Below, one piece after another: positions 1-6,474 of a stretch of DNA of 6,474 bases (the stretch's first letter is position 1; every line of letters begins with the position of its first letter). The notes under the pieces are model-generated. The model ran no database searches and had not been told where the DNA came from. It worked only from the letters and a program-made list of their open reading frames with translations. This stretch comes from Pseudomonadota bacterium (GTDB lineage Bacteria; Pseudomonadota; Gammaproteobacteria; Enterobacterales; Enterobacteriaceae), in assembly GCA_023425455.1 (NCBI GenBank), contig JAFACP010000388.1, positions 1 through 6,474 of the forward strand, in the 5' to 3' direction. The position numbers and the translations under genes are program-made.

Positions 1-342
1 GCCATGGCCTCTGCGGCTGACGGCGGTGAAAGTGATAACCGTAACGGTAAGGCGCTGGTTGATCTGCAAAACAGCAAAGTCGTTGGCGGGAATAAGACCT
101 TCAACGACGCTTATGCCGCGCTGGTCAGTACGGTGGGCAGTACCACTGCATCGCTAAAAACCAGCAGTGAAACAAAAACCAACGTGGTAACGCAGCTGAG
201 TAATCAGCAGCAGTCCATCTCCGGGGTAAACCTCGACGAAGAGTATGGCAACCTGCAGCGCTATCAGCAGTATTACCTCGCCAACGCGCAGGTACTGCAA
301 ACGGCCAATACTCTCTTTGATGCGTTAATCAATATCCGCTAA
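1..342 (+). CDS. flgK: Flagellar hook-associated protein 1 FlgK, C-terminal part (5' end outside window)
   Basis: This is the last 113 codons of a reading frame that is open from base 1 and ends in TAA at 340-342. FlgK is the first hook-filament junction protein. It is exported by the flagellar type III system and forms a ring between hook and filament. The visible part is the C-terminal coiled-coil (D0/D1-like) end: a Ser/Thr/Gln-rich helical stretch with SISGVNLDEEYGNLQRYQQ, followed by the terminal TANTLFDALINIR. Both match the conserved FlgK C-terminus as I know it from E. coli, where the whole protein is about 547 residues. The ATG at 4 is only an internal Met, because the frame runs through the window edge. 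flgL starts 14 bp downstream with its own ribosome binding site, so the two genes are co-transcribed. The operon promoter lies outside the window. Confidence 0.96.
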   Translation, partial: AMASAADGGESDNRNGKALVDLQNSKVVGGNKTFNDAYAALVSTVGSTTASLKTSSETKTNVVTQLSNQQQSISGVNLDEEYGNLQRYQQYYLANAQVLQTANTLFDALINIR

Positions 343-356
343 TGACGAGGTGAGCA

Positions 357-1310
357 ATGCGTATTAGCACCCAAATGATGTACGAACAGAACATGCGCGG
401 GATCACCGACTCCCAGAGCCGCTGGCTGGGCTTTGGCGAGCAGATGTCAACCGGTAAGCGCGTGAACCGTCCATCGGATGACCCGATTGCGGCCTCCCAG
501 GCGGTGGTTCTTTCTCAGGCGCAGTCTCAGAACAGTCAGTTTGCGCTGGCGCGTACCTTTGCCACGCAGAAAGTCTCGCTTGAAGAGAATGTGCTGGGGC
601 AGGTGACGACGGCAATTCAAAGCGCTCAGGAGAAAGTTGTGTACGGTGGCAATGGGACATTAAGTGATAATGATCGCGCTTCACTCGCTACCGACCTGAA
701 AGGAATTCGCGATCAACTGATGAACCTTGCGAACAGTACCGATGGCAATGGCCGTTACATCTTTGCTGGTTATAAAACCGAAGCGGCTGCATTTGACCAA
801 ACCACGGGCGATTACGAAGGTGGTAGTACGCCAATTAGCCAGCAGGTCGATGCATCTCGTTCAATGCAAGTTAGCCATACTGGCACAGAGGTTTTCGATA
901 CGTTCACCAGTAATGCTAAAACTGAGCCTGATGGTAGTACACCTGAAACAAATCTGTTCAAAATACTGGATGCTGCGATTGATGCGTTAAATACGCCTAT
1001 TGCGGGTGATCAAACTAAATCGGATGATTTTACGGCCAGCATAGATAAAGCAAACCGTGGTCTGAGTAACTCTCTGGATAACGTCCTGACGGTGCGTGCC
1101 GATCTGGGGACCAAGCTGACTGAACTGGATAAGCTCGACTCGCTGGGCGACGATCGCGCGCTGGGCCAGACTCAGCAGATGAGCGATCTTATCGACGTGG
1201 ACTGGAACTCGGCTATCTCCTCCTACACCATGCAGCAGGCGGCGTTACAGGCATCCTATAAAGCGTTCAGCGATATGCAGGGAATGTCTCTGTTCCAGCT
1301 GAACAAGTAG
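357..1310 (+). CDS. flgL: Flagellar hook-associated protein 3 FlgL (hook-filament junction)
   Basis: FlgL is the second junction protein. It sits on the FlgK ring and links it to the flagellin filament after export through the flagellar secretion apparatus. The product is 317 residues, the same length as E. coli FlgL. The N-terminus (MRISTQMMYEQNMRGI, residues 1-16) and the flagellin-like signature STGKRVNRPSDDPIAAS (about 31-47) are clear, as are NSTDGNGRYIFAGYKT (about 126-141) and the C-terminal helix ending MQGMSLFQLNK. The ATG at 357 is supported by GAGG at 347-350, 6 nt upstream, and by the conserved first residues. The 5' and 3' parts encode the conserved D0/D1 helices. The middle, about residues 160-240, is the variable surface domain and is much poorer in GC (43% against 58-59% by hand count). 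The stop is followed by a 3' UTR and a strong terminator, so this is the last gene of the operon. Confidence 0.98.
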   Translation: MRISTQMMYEQNMRGITDSQSRWLGFGEQMSTGKRVNRPSDDPIAASQAVVLSQAQSQNSQFALARTFATQKVSLEENVLGQVTTAIQSAQEKVVYGGNGTLSDNDRASLATDLKGIRDQLMNLANSTDGNGRYIFAGYKTEAAAFDQTTGDYEGGSTPISQQVDASRSMQVSHTGTEVFDTFTSNAKTEPDGSTPETNLFKILDAAIDALNTPIAGDQTKSDDFTASIDKANRGLSNSLDNVLTVRADLGTKLTELDKLDSLGDDRALGQTQQMSDLIDVDWNSAISSYTMQQAALQASYKAFSDMQGMSLFQLNK

Positions 1311-1388
1311 CGATTTAACCTCTTAGAACATGTCTTGAAACTGGGCATGTTTTGACTGCCCAGTCCGTATGGATTGGGCATTTTTTTT
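1311..1388 (+). ncRNA. flgL 3' UTR, candidate FlgO-like 3'UTR-derived small RNA
   Basis: In E. coli the flgL 3' UTR gives rise to an Hfq-binding small RNA of the flagellar regulon called FlgO (established knowledge). Here the equivalent segment is a 46-nt AU-rich leader after the flgL stop, then a 10-bp hairpin and an uninterrupted run of eight U, which is the typical 3' end of an Hfq-dependent RNA. The 5' end cannot be read from sequence and may lie inside the flgL coding region, so the start given is only the first base after the stop codon. I have not compared the sequence with FlgO; the call rests on position and on 3' end structure. It could equally be only an mRNA tail. Confidence 0.38.
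1357..1388 (+). terminator. Intrinsic terminator of the flgK-flgL operon
   Basis: The arms TGCCCAGTCC (1357-1366) and GGATTGGGCA (1371-1380) form a 10-bp stem with one G-U pair around a GTAT loop, followed directly by eight T (1381-1388). This is a strong factor-independent terminator for + strand transcription. On the other strand the hairpin is not followed by a T run, so it should work poorly for the convergent transporter gene. The stop codon of that gene (1387-1389) overlaps the end of the T run. Confidence 0.9.
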
Positions 1389-2601
1389 ATACGCTTTCAG
1401 ACTGCGCCGACATCACGCGCGCGCTTTCGCTCAGGCGGATCGCCAGCGCAATGGCGCCGCACAGGGTGGCCAGTGTGACCACGCCAGACCAGCCTGCGAG
1501 GGTATACATTTTGCTGCCCAGCGCGGAACCGAGCGCCATGCCGATAAACACCACCGTAAACAGCAGGGCATTCAGACGACCACGGGCCTGCGGCTCAAGG
1601 CTATAGACCAGATTCTGATGCGCCACCAGGCTCGACTGCAGCCCGAGGTCGAACCCTACCGCTGACAGGGCAATCAGGATCAGCTGGCCGTGCAGACCCA
1701 GGGCCGGCATTAAAAACATCAGCGCAAATGAGGCGGTGACCAGCGCCGCACCCAGCTGTGTCACTTTTCCGGCACCCAGTTTATCGGCCAGTCCTCCCGC
1801 CAGCGGTGCGGCCAGCGCGCCTGCGGCACCGGCAATACCGAAGGCGCCCGCGATGGCGCTGCCAAGGTGATAGCGTTCAGACAGCATCACCGCCAGCGTC
1901 GACCAGAAGGCGCTAAACGCGATCGACAGAAAACCCTGAGCCAGCGCGGCGCGACGCAGCGCCGGATAGCGACGCCACAGGTGGGCCATGGAGCGCATCA
2001 GCGCGGGATAACTCAGCGTCGAGTGGACCGCAAAACGTGGTAGCACACGCCACATCGCCACGCCGATCAGCGCGATACTCGCCGCCGCCAACTGATACAT
2101 CACGCGCCAGCTGAACGCTTCGCCAGTTATGCCGCTCACGGTTCGCGACAGCAAAATGCCGAGCAGCAGGCCGGTCATCACCGTGCCCACGGTTTTTCCC
2201 TGTTTGCCCGCCGGGGCGAGGATGGCGGCAGCGGGCACAATGTCCTGCGCCATGGTGGCGGCCATGCCGATAAGCAGGCTGCTCAGCAGCAGCGTATGCA
2301 ACTGCCCGGTGATGCTGCATCCCAGCAGGAACAGCGCCAGCGCGGCGCTTTTCATCAGGATCAACGTGCGTCTGTCGTGTCGGTCGCCGAGCGGAAGCAG
2401 GAAAAGGATCCCCAGCGCATAGCCTGCCTGGGTAAGGGTCGGCACCAGCCCCATCCCTGCGATACTCAGATGCAGCTCGGCACCCATGAGCGGCAGGAGC
2501 GGCTGCGCATAGTATATGGATGCCACGCTGAAGCCGGCGCCCAGCGCCAGCATTAAAATGACCCAGCGGCTGACGCCGTGGGGAGCCGGAGTTGTGTTCA
2601 T
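1387..2601 (-). CDS. MFS transporter, 12-TM DHA1-type (probable drug/metabolite exporter)
   Basis: The product is a 404-residue inner-membrane protein of the major facilitator superfamily, of usual family length. Hydrophobic segments are seen at about 12-32, 46-70, 79-98, 101-125, 135-156, 166-185, 216-240, 245-268, 280-300, 303-325, 343-365 and 370-390, with a longer basic loop near 186-215 between the two six-helix halves. Loop 2-3 holds the superfamily motif A (LGDRHDRR, 71-78), and loop 8-9 a degenerate copy (GGLADKLGAGK, 269-279), as expected from the internal duplication. A glycine-rich GLLLGILLSRTVSG (144-157) occupies the fifth-helix position where antiporters carry motif C. The start is supported by GAGGA (complement of 2609-2613), 7 nt before the ATG. 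The gene is divergent from a LysR-type regulator, a common arrangement for regulated exporters. A proton-driven exporter of a small molecule is the best inference; the substrate is unknown and no symbol is assigned. Sampled GC is about 68%. Confidence 0.92.
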   Translation of the reverse strand: MNTTPAPHGVSRWVILMLALGAGFSVASIYYAQPLLPLMGAELHLSIAGMGLVPTLTQAGYALGILFLLPLGDRHDRRTLILMKSAALALFLLGCSITGQLHTLLLSSLLIGMAATMAQDIVPAAAILAPAGKQGKTVGTVMTGLLLGILLSRTVSGITGEAFSWRVMYQLAAASIALIGVAMWRVLPRFAVHSTLSYPALMRSMAHLWRRYPALRRAALAQGFLSIAFSAFWSTLAVMLSERYHLGSAIAGAFGIAGAAGALAAPLAGGLADKLGAGKVTQLGAALVTASFALMFLMPALGLHGQLILIALSAVGFDLGLQSSLVAHQNLVYSLEPQARGRLNALLFTVVFIGMALGSALGSKMYTLAGWSGVVTLATLCGAIALAIRLSESARVMSAQSESV

Positions 2602-2707
2602 CAGTTCATCCTCATTCGTTGTGTGCGGCTATTCTTCATCAGCGGCAGTTGCGACGGAAGAGGGCCTGGTGGTAAAACACTTATACGTATTACGTATGAG
2701 CGATAGC
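2602..2707. promoter_or_regulatory. Divergent intergenic region between MFS transporter and LysR regulator
   Basis: This short region must hold the promoters of both divergent genes, since neither has an upstream partner on its own strand. I see the Shine-Dalgarno sequence of the transporter at 2609-2613 and the operator-like palindrome at 2683-2697. I could not find a -35/-10 pair good enough to call on either strand. Possible weak elements are TTGCGA near 2649 with an A-rich -10 (GTAAAA) on the + strand, and TATAAG (complement of 2680-2685) on the - strand next to the palindrome. Confidence 0.6.
2683..2697. promoter_or_regulatory. Candidate LysR-type operator (ATAC-N7-GTAT, T-N11-A dyad)
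   Basis: The sequence ATACGTATTACGTAT is a perfect 15-bp inverted repeat around a single central base. It fits the LysR-family consensus T-N11-A (T at 2684, A at 2696) and the stronger form ATAC-N7-GTAT known for several family members such as CatM/BenM. Two further flanking bases on each side (CT at 2680-2681, AG at 2699-2700) also pair. It lies just upstream of the regulator's preferred start codon and about 80 bp upstream of the transporter start, as expected for a site used for autoregulation and divergent control. Binding is inferred. Confidence 0.6.
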
Positions 2708-3649
2708 ATGACAAAGAAAAATGAACGTATAGACAGGCTGGCGCTGATGCGCACGTTTGTGCGCATCGTTGAAGCGGGCTCGCTGTCGGCCGCGGCGAGG
2801 CAACTCGCCACCACGCAGGCGACCGTGAGCCGTCGGCTTCAGTCCCTGGAATCTCTGCTCGGGGTGCGCCTGCTGCTGCGTTCGACTCACGCCACCAAGC
2901 TCACTGACGACGGTGAGCGTTGCTACCAGCACGCCAGACGGGTTATCGACAGCTGGCTGGCGCTCGAGGACGACGTGGTGCAGTCGGAGGGGGAGCCGGT
3001 CGGGGTTTTGCGGGTACGCGCGCCACACGCGTTTGGTCAGGATCAGTTGCTGAGCCCGCTGGCGCAATTTTTACAGCGCTATCCACGCCTTTCCGTCGAG
3101 TGGATACTCAATGATAACCCGGTCGATTTTCTCAGCGACAATCTCGACTGCGCGATCCGCGTGGGTGCTGAAGTTGACCCGGCGACCGTTTCGGTGCTGC
3201 TGGCCGAAGTGCCGCGCTGTGTGGTGGCATCGCCGGCGCTGCTGGCGCAACATCCTGCGGTAAATACCCCACACTTTCTCCCGCAGCTTCCGTGGATAGC
3301 CATCAGCACCTTCTACCAGCGGCATGTGGAGCTGTATGAAGGCGACACGACGCGCGCCGCGAGCATTGCGATCACACCGCGGTTAAGCACGGACAGCCTG
3401 CATGTGGCGCGGAATATGGCGCTGTCGGGTGTTGGGGTGGCGATGGTATCAAGCTGGATCGTGGCCGATGATATTGCGGCCGGCAGGCTGGTGCATCTGC
3501 TCCCCGGCTGGCAGCCCGCGGCATTGCCTGTGCATCTGGTCTATCCCTGGTCGCGCTACTATCCGGCGCGTTTACGCCATTTTCTGCAGATGATGAAAGA
3601 GGTCATGCCGGCGATCGCCGGCATGCGAAAACCGCTCAACGGGCAATAA
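2708..3649 (+). CDS. LysR-type transcriptional regulator (CrgA-like effector domain)
   Basis: This is a DNA-binding regulator, probably of the adjacent divergent MFS gene. In the 313-residue form starting at 2708, the N-terminal winged helix-turn-helix covers about residues 11-70. It contains LMRTFVRIVEAGSLSAAARQ (13-32), then TTQATVSRRLQSLESLLGVRLLLRST (35-60), which holds the recognition helix. A linker helix follows to about residue 93, then a periplasmic-binding-protein-like effector domain starting at GVLRVRAP (99-106), with DCAIRVG and the C-terminal pattern GVGVAMVSSWIVADDIAAGRLVHLLPGW. Length is normal for the family. The frame is open back to 2516, but the early part overlaps the transporter on the other strand and does not look like a LysR N-terminus. 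Starts at 2696 (four residues longer, no Shine-Dalgarno) and 2708 (weak GAG at 2698-2700) are both possible. I prefer 2708 because the operator-like palindrome covers 2696. The inducer is unknown. Confidence 0.92.
   Translation: MTKKNERIDRLALMRTFVRIVEAGSLSAAARQLATTQATVSRRLQSLESLLGVRLLLRSTHATKLTDDGERCYQHARRVIDSWLALEDDVVQSEGEPVGVLRVRAPHAFGQDQLLSPLAQFLQRYPRLSVEWILNDNPVDFLSDNLDCAIRVGAEVDPATVSVLLAEVPRCVVASPALLAQHPAVNTPHFLPQLPWIAISTFYQRHVELYEGDTTRAASIAITPRLSTDSLHVARNMALSGVGVAMVSSWIVADDIAAGRLVHLLPGWQPAALPVHLVYPWSRYYPARLRHFLQMMKEVMPAIAGMRKPLNGQ
3604..3625. repeat. 22-bp perfect palindrome inside the 3' end of the LysR gene
   Basis: The half-site CATGCCGGCGA (3604-3614) is followed directly by its exact reverse complement (3615-3625), centred on a GATC Dam site. 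It contains two GCCGGC hexamers and lies in codons for VMPAIAGM near the regulator's C-terminus, 24 bp before its stop codon. In RNA it could fold as a 9-bp stem with a GATC loop. It has no T run, so it is not a terminator by itself, but it lies just upstream of the shared terminator. Confidence 0.85.
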
Positions 3650-3674
3650 AAAAGCCGGCCATCGGGCCGGCTTT
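3645..3674 (-). terminator. Intrinsic terminator of rne, also serving the convergent LysR gene
   Basis: The arms AAAGCCGGCC (3651-3660) and GGCCGGCTTT (3665-3674) form a perfect 10-bp stem with an ATCG loop. On the - strand the hairpin ends in a six-T run (complement of 3653-3648) followed by ATT, giving a strong terminator 15 bp after the rne stop. On the + strand only three T follow the stem, so it is weaker for the regulator gene, whose TAA (3647-3649) lies next to the hairpin base. Confidence 0.88.
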
Positions 3675-3689
3675 GTACATCACGCTACA

Positions 3690-6474
3690 TTATTCAACGG
3701 GCTGCGGGCGGGTTGCCGGTGCCGTTGCCTGATGCGTTGCGCTGTGCCCGCCTGCGGAACCTTTGCCATCAAAGCTGAAGGTCGGACGGACCCAGTCGCT
3801 GTTGCGCGGTGCTTCCGGCACATACTCTGGTGCAGGCGCGCGGGTCATTGGCGCGCTGGCAATATGCGCACGGGCAACGACCGCCACGGCGGGCTCTGGC
3901 TGGGCTTCAACCGCGTGTGTTTCCGCGACCGGCTGTTGCTCTTCAGCGACAATCGCATCCCCGGCAGGGGCGGTGTCAGCCGTCTCTTCAACCGCTGCGT
4001 CGGCGATGGTTTCCGCGACGGCAACACGCTCTTCCTGCTGCGCTGTCGCTTCAACGTTTTCGTCGGCCGGTTCAGCAGCTACGCTCTGGGCTTCGGCCAC
4101 CGCCTGAGGCGCGATCTCCACCGGGGCAGGAGCTTCTTCAGGCAACGCAACCCCGGCCTCGACGGCTGGCGCTGGCTCTGCCGCTTCAGTGCGCTGTGGC
4201 TCAGCAACCTGCGGTTCGGCGACGGCTGCGGCAGCGACGGTCACGTCGGAGACAGTTTCGGTCGTCGTGATCGCTTCTTCAGCGATCGCGGTCTCTTCAA
4301 CTGCCTGCTCCGGACGTGCGAGCGGATAGCGGATCCAGACTTTGCCGGAGGCCATTTCCGGGGAGGCACAGGCGACAGCTAACGGCATTGGCGATTGCGT
4401 CGGGTAACGCTCATCACGGTAACGACGACGACGCTGGCCGCTGACGCGCAGGTGCCGCGGTGAACGACGGGAGCGACGTGGCATGCCGGCGTTATCGCGG
4501 TTTTCACCGTTTTCGTCCTGCCCGGCGTTGTTTTCAACCACGGCAGGCAGATCCACTTTTGCCAGCTGGGTGTTGGCGGCATTTTCGGCTGCGTCAACGG
4601 CGACCACGGCGGTCTCTTCCGCCTGCACGGCACCAATACGCACCTTCTGCGTCAGCTGGCGCTGTTTACGGCGCGGCATCACCTGAGCACGTTCTTCCTG
4701 CGGCTCTGCATCCTGCTGTTCTGCAGGTGCTTCGCGGTTCAGGTTTTTCACTTCCTGCTGGGCCTGACGCTTCTCGTCATTACGGCGACGATTGCGCTCG
4801 CGGCGCGGCTGCTGCTCGTCACGTGGTTTGGCCTTTTCAGACTCATCACCCGCCTGCTGGCGAATTTCGCGCTCTTCCGCATTTTGCTGCTGTTTCTCGC
4901 GGCGGTTACGGCGGTTCTCTTCGCGCTGCTCGCGGCCTTCGTTATTGTCAGCACGGTTATCACGACGCTCGTTGCGATCGCGACGGTTGTTCTGACGTTT
5001 ACGACGATCCTGCTGACGTTCCGGTTTGGCCGGTTTCGGCGCCTCTTTCGGCTCCTCAACCTTCACCTCTTCGCCGGCGAACATTTTCTTCAGCGCGCCG
5101 AAGAGACGGCTCAGAAGACCCGGCTGTTCAGGCTGTGCGGGTTTGCTCTCTGCGGCCGGCTTCTGCACGGCAGCCTGAGCGGCAGGTTTTTCCAGCGTGG
5201 TTTCCGGCGGCGCTTCCGGCATGATGAAGGTGGCTAACGCAGGCTGCTCTGGCAGTTTGCGCTCAGCGGGTTCTTCATCAGATGGCAGAGCCATTTCCTC
5301 TTCGTGCAGCTTAGGCAGCAGATAGCTCAGCGTGCTGGTCTCTTCACCTTTACGGACACGCAGTACGTGGTAGTGCGGGGTTTCCATCTGGTCATTCGGC
5401 ACGATCACGCAGCGAACGCCGCCCTGACGCGCTTCAATCGCACTGACGGCAGCGCGTTTTTCGTTCAGCAGGTAAGAGGCGATAGGCACCGGAACAATGG
5501 CGTGAACTTCTTTGGTATTCTCTTTCAGCGCCTCTTCTTCAATCAGACGCAGAATGGAGAGCGACAGGGATTCATTATCACGAACCGTCCCCGTACCGGA
5601 GCAGCGAGGGCAGACATGATGGCTGGATTCGCCCAGCGACGGGCTGAGGCGCTGACGCGACATCTCCAGCAGGCCAAAGCGCGAAATATGGCTGATCTGA
5701 ATGCGTGCGCGATCCTGACGCACCGCTTCACGCAGACGGTTTTCCACCGCACGCTGGTGACGTACCGGCGTCATGTCGATGAAGTCGATCACGATCAGAC
5801 CACCAAGGTCACGCAGGCGGAGCTGGCGGGCGATCTCATCAGCGGCTTCAAGGTTGGTGTTGAAGGCGGTCTCTTCGATATCGCCGCCGCGGGTGGCCCG
5901 CGCGGAGTTGATGTCGATTGCGGTCAGGGCTTCGGTAGTATCGATAACGATAGAACCGCCTGAAGGCAGACGGACTTCACGCTGGAAGGCCGACTCGATC
6001 TGAGATTCAATCTGATAATGGCTGAACAGCGGGATTTCGCCGGTGTACAGCTTGATTTTGCTGGTGAAATCAGGACGACCGAGGGCTGCGATGTGCTGGC
6101 GAGCCAGTTCGAGCACTTTCGGGTTGTCAATCAGGATCTCACCGATGTCCTGGCGCAGATAGTCACGGAAGGCGCGAACAATCACGTTACTTTCCTGGTG
6201 GATCAGGAATGGCGCCGGGCGGCTTTCAGCCGCTTTCTGGATAGCTTCCCAGTGTTTCAGACGGAAGCTCAAGTCCCACTGCAGCGCTTCGGCGGATTTG
6301 CCGACGCCTGCGGTACGCACGATAAGGCCCATGCCGTCCGGCAGTTCAAGACTCGCCAGCGCCTCTTTCAGCTCGGTACGATCGTCACCCTCAATACGGC
6401 GGGAGATCCCCCCCGCACGCGGGTTATTTGGCATCAGTACCAGATAGCTCCCGGCCAGACTGATAAAGGTAGTC
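3690..6474 (-). CDS. rne: Ribonuclease E, degradosome endonuclease and scaffold (N-terminus outside window)
   Basis: RNase E cuts single-stranded AU-rich RNA in mRNA decay and in rRNA/tRNA processing, and scaffolds the degradosome at the inner membrane. The frame is open to the window edge; the first full codon (6473) corresponds to E. coli Thr117, so about 116 residues, mostly the S1 domain, are missing. The Met at 6434 equals E. coli Met130 and is internal. Visible in E. coli numbering: 5'-sensor residues R169/T170 in [11 protein letters not shown]; catalytic D303 and N305 in [13 protein letters not shown] (D303 codon 5913-5915); D346 in VIDFID (5784-5786); and the zinc-link CPRCSGTG (C404 and C407, 5601-5612). 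The non-catalytic half has, in order, the amphipathic membrane segment [14 protein letters not shown] (about 5079-5120), an arginine-rich RNA-binding stretch (about 4890-5030), the RhlB-site core [13 protein letters not shown] (about 4639-4677), a second arginine-rich region (4408-4484), the enolase-binding segment ending [12 protein letters not shown], an Ala/Glu/Val-rich spacer, and the PNPase-binding tail ending RPQPVE. Predicted full length is about 1043 residues, against 1061 in E. coli. Confidence 0.97.
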   Translation of the reverse strand, partial: TTFISLAGSYLVLMPNNPRAGGISRRIEGDDRTELKEALASLELPDGMGLIVRTAGVGKSAEALQWDLSFRLKHWEAIQKAAESRPAPFLIHQESNVIVRAFRDYLRQDIGEILIDNPKVLELARQHIAALGRPDFTSKIKLYTGEIPLFSHYQIESQIESAFQREVRLPSGGSIVIDTTEALTAIDINSARATRGGDIEETAFNTNLEAADEIARQLRLRDLGGLIVIDFIDMTPVRHQRAVENRLREAVRQDRARIQISHISRFGLLEMSRQRLSPSLGESSHHVCPRCSGTGTVRDNESLSLSILRLIEEEALKENTKEVHAIVPVPIASYLLNEKRAAVSAIEARQGGVRCVIVPNDQMETPHYHVLRVRKGEETSTLSYLLPKLHEEEMALPSDEEPAERKLPEQPALATFIMPEAPPETTLEKPAAQAAVQKPAAESKPAQPEQPGLLSRLFGALKKMFAGEEVKVEEPKEAPKPAKPERQQDRRKRQNNRRDRNERRDNRADNNEGREQREENRRNRREKQQQNAEEREIRQQAGDESEKAKPRDEQQPRRERNRRRNDEKRQAQQEVKNLNREAPAEQQDAEPQEERAQVMPRRKQRQLTQKVRIGAVQAEETAVVAVDAAENAANTQLAKVDLPAVVENNAGQDENGENRDNAGMPRRSRRSPRHLRVSGQRRRRYRDERYPTQSPMPLAVACASPEMASGKVWIRYPLARPEQAVEETAIAEEAITTTETVSDVTVAAAAVAEPQVAEPQRTEAAEPAPAVEAGVALPEEAPAPVEIAPQAVAEAQSVAAEPADENVEATAQQEERVAVAETIADAAVEETADTAPAGDAIVAEEQQPVAETHAVEAQPEPAVAVVARAHIASAPMTRAPAPEYVPEAPRNSDWVRPTFSFDGKGSAGGHSATHQATAPATRPQPVE

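Noticed and set aside
1913..2320. 135-codon - strand frame inside the MFS gene
   Set aside because: It is an out-of-frame shadow of the transporter, whose own frame has complete MFS helices and motif A. Its Ala/Arg/His-rich product has no membrane segments or domain.
2516..2695. Extended N-terminus of the LysR gene starting at 2516
   Set aside because: The extra 60 residues overlap the transporter's 5' end and the promoter region, and LysR proteins normally start within about 15 residues of the helix-turn-helix domain.
3604..3674. Closely spaced GCCGGC-rich palindromes as a REP/BIME element or small CRISPR-like array
   Set aside because: One element is coding sequence and the other is the rne terminator. 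They differ in sequence beyond the short core, with no repeated unit or spacer pattern.
3732..4382. 216-codon open frame on the + strand opposite the 3' end of rne
   Set aside because: It is antisense to the RNase E spacer and to its conserved enolase- and PNPase-binding segments. The predicted product is Arg/Gly/Phe-rich and no plausible ribosome binding site or family resemblance is apparent.
4460..5224. 254-codon open frame on the + strand opposite rne
   Set aside because: It lies wholly antisense to the conserved scaffold half of RNase E. Its long openness follows from the Arg/Ala/Glu-rich codons on the other strand; its product looks low-complexity with no recognisable domain.
5304..5963. 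219-codon open frame on the + strand opposite the catalytic half of rne
   Set aside because: It is a shadow of the highly conserved catalytic domain. The opposite frame carries all catalytic and zinc-link residues, and nothing in this frame resembles a known protein.
6432..6434. Met at 6434 as the start of rne
   Set aside because: The frame stays open to the window edge, and the residues before it ([13 protein letters not shown]) match conserved RNase E sequence, so this Met is internal and the gene is cut by the window.

Overview
The window looks like chromosome of a motile member of the Enterobacteriaceae. The FlgK, FlgL and RNase E proteins match my recollection of the Escherichia coli proteins almost residue for residue in their conserved parts. 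The sampled base composition (about 60-68% GC in most genes) and an MFS/LysR gene pair between flgL and rne suggest an Enterobacter-like genus (Enterobacter, Leclercia, Lelliottia or similar) rather than E. coli. The genus is an inference; no database was searched.

Layout from left to right: (1) the 3' end of flgK (1-342) and complete flgL (357-1310), both on the + strand and in one operon, encoding the two hook-filament junction proteins; (2) a short flgL 3' UTR ending in a strong intrinsic terminator (1357-1388), a candidate source of a 3'UTR small RNA like FlgO of E. coli; (3) a complete 12-helix MFS transporter on the - strand (2601-1387); (4) a divergent intergenic region of about 106 bp with a 15-bp LysR-type operator-like palindrome; (5) a complete LysR-type regulator on the + strand (2708-3649); (6) a terminator shared by the convergent regulator and rne (3645-3674); (7) rne on the - strand (6474-3690), truncated by the window edge so that about the first 116 residues, including nearly all of the S1 domain, are missing.

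The genes form three units. flgK-flgL belongs to the flagellar regulon. The MFS/LysR pair has the classic layout of an exporter controlled by its divergently transcribed regulator; its substrate and inducer cannot be read from sequence. rne encodes the core endonuclease and scaffold of the RNA degradosome. In E. coli K-12 flgL and rne are direct convergent neighbours, so the transporter/regulator pair is an accessory insert fitted almost exactly between the terminators of two core genes.

I see no mobile element, CRISPR array, tRNA, rRNA or clearly novel system. The most useful leads are the LysR operator candidate, the flgL 3'UTR RNA with its alternative hairpins, and the sharp drop in GC inside flgL.
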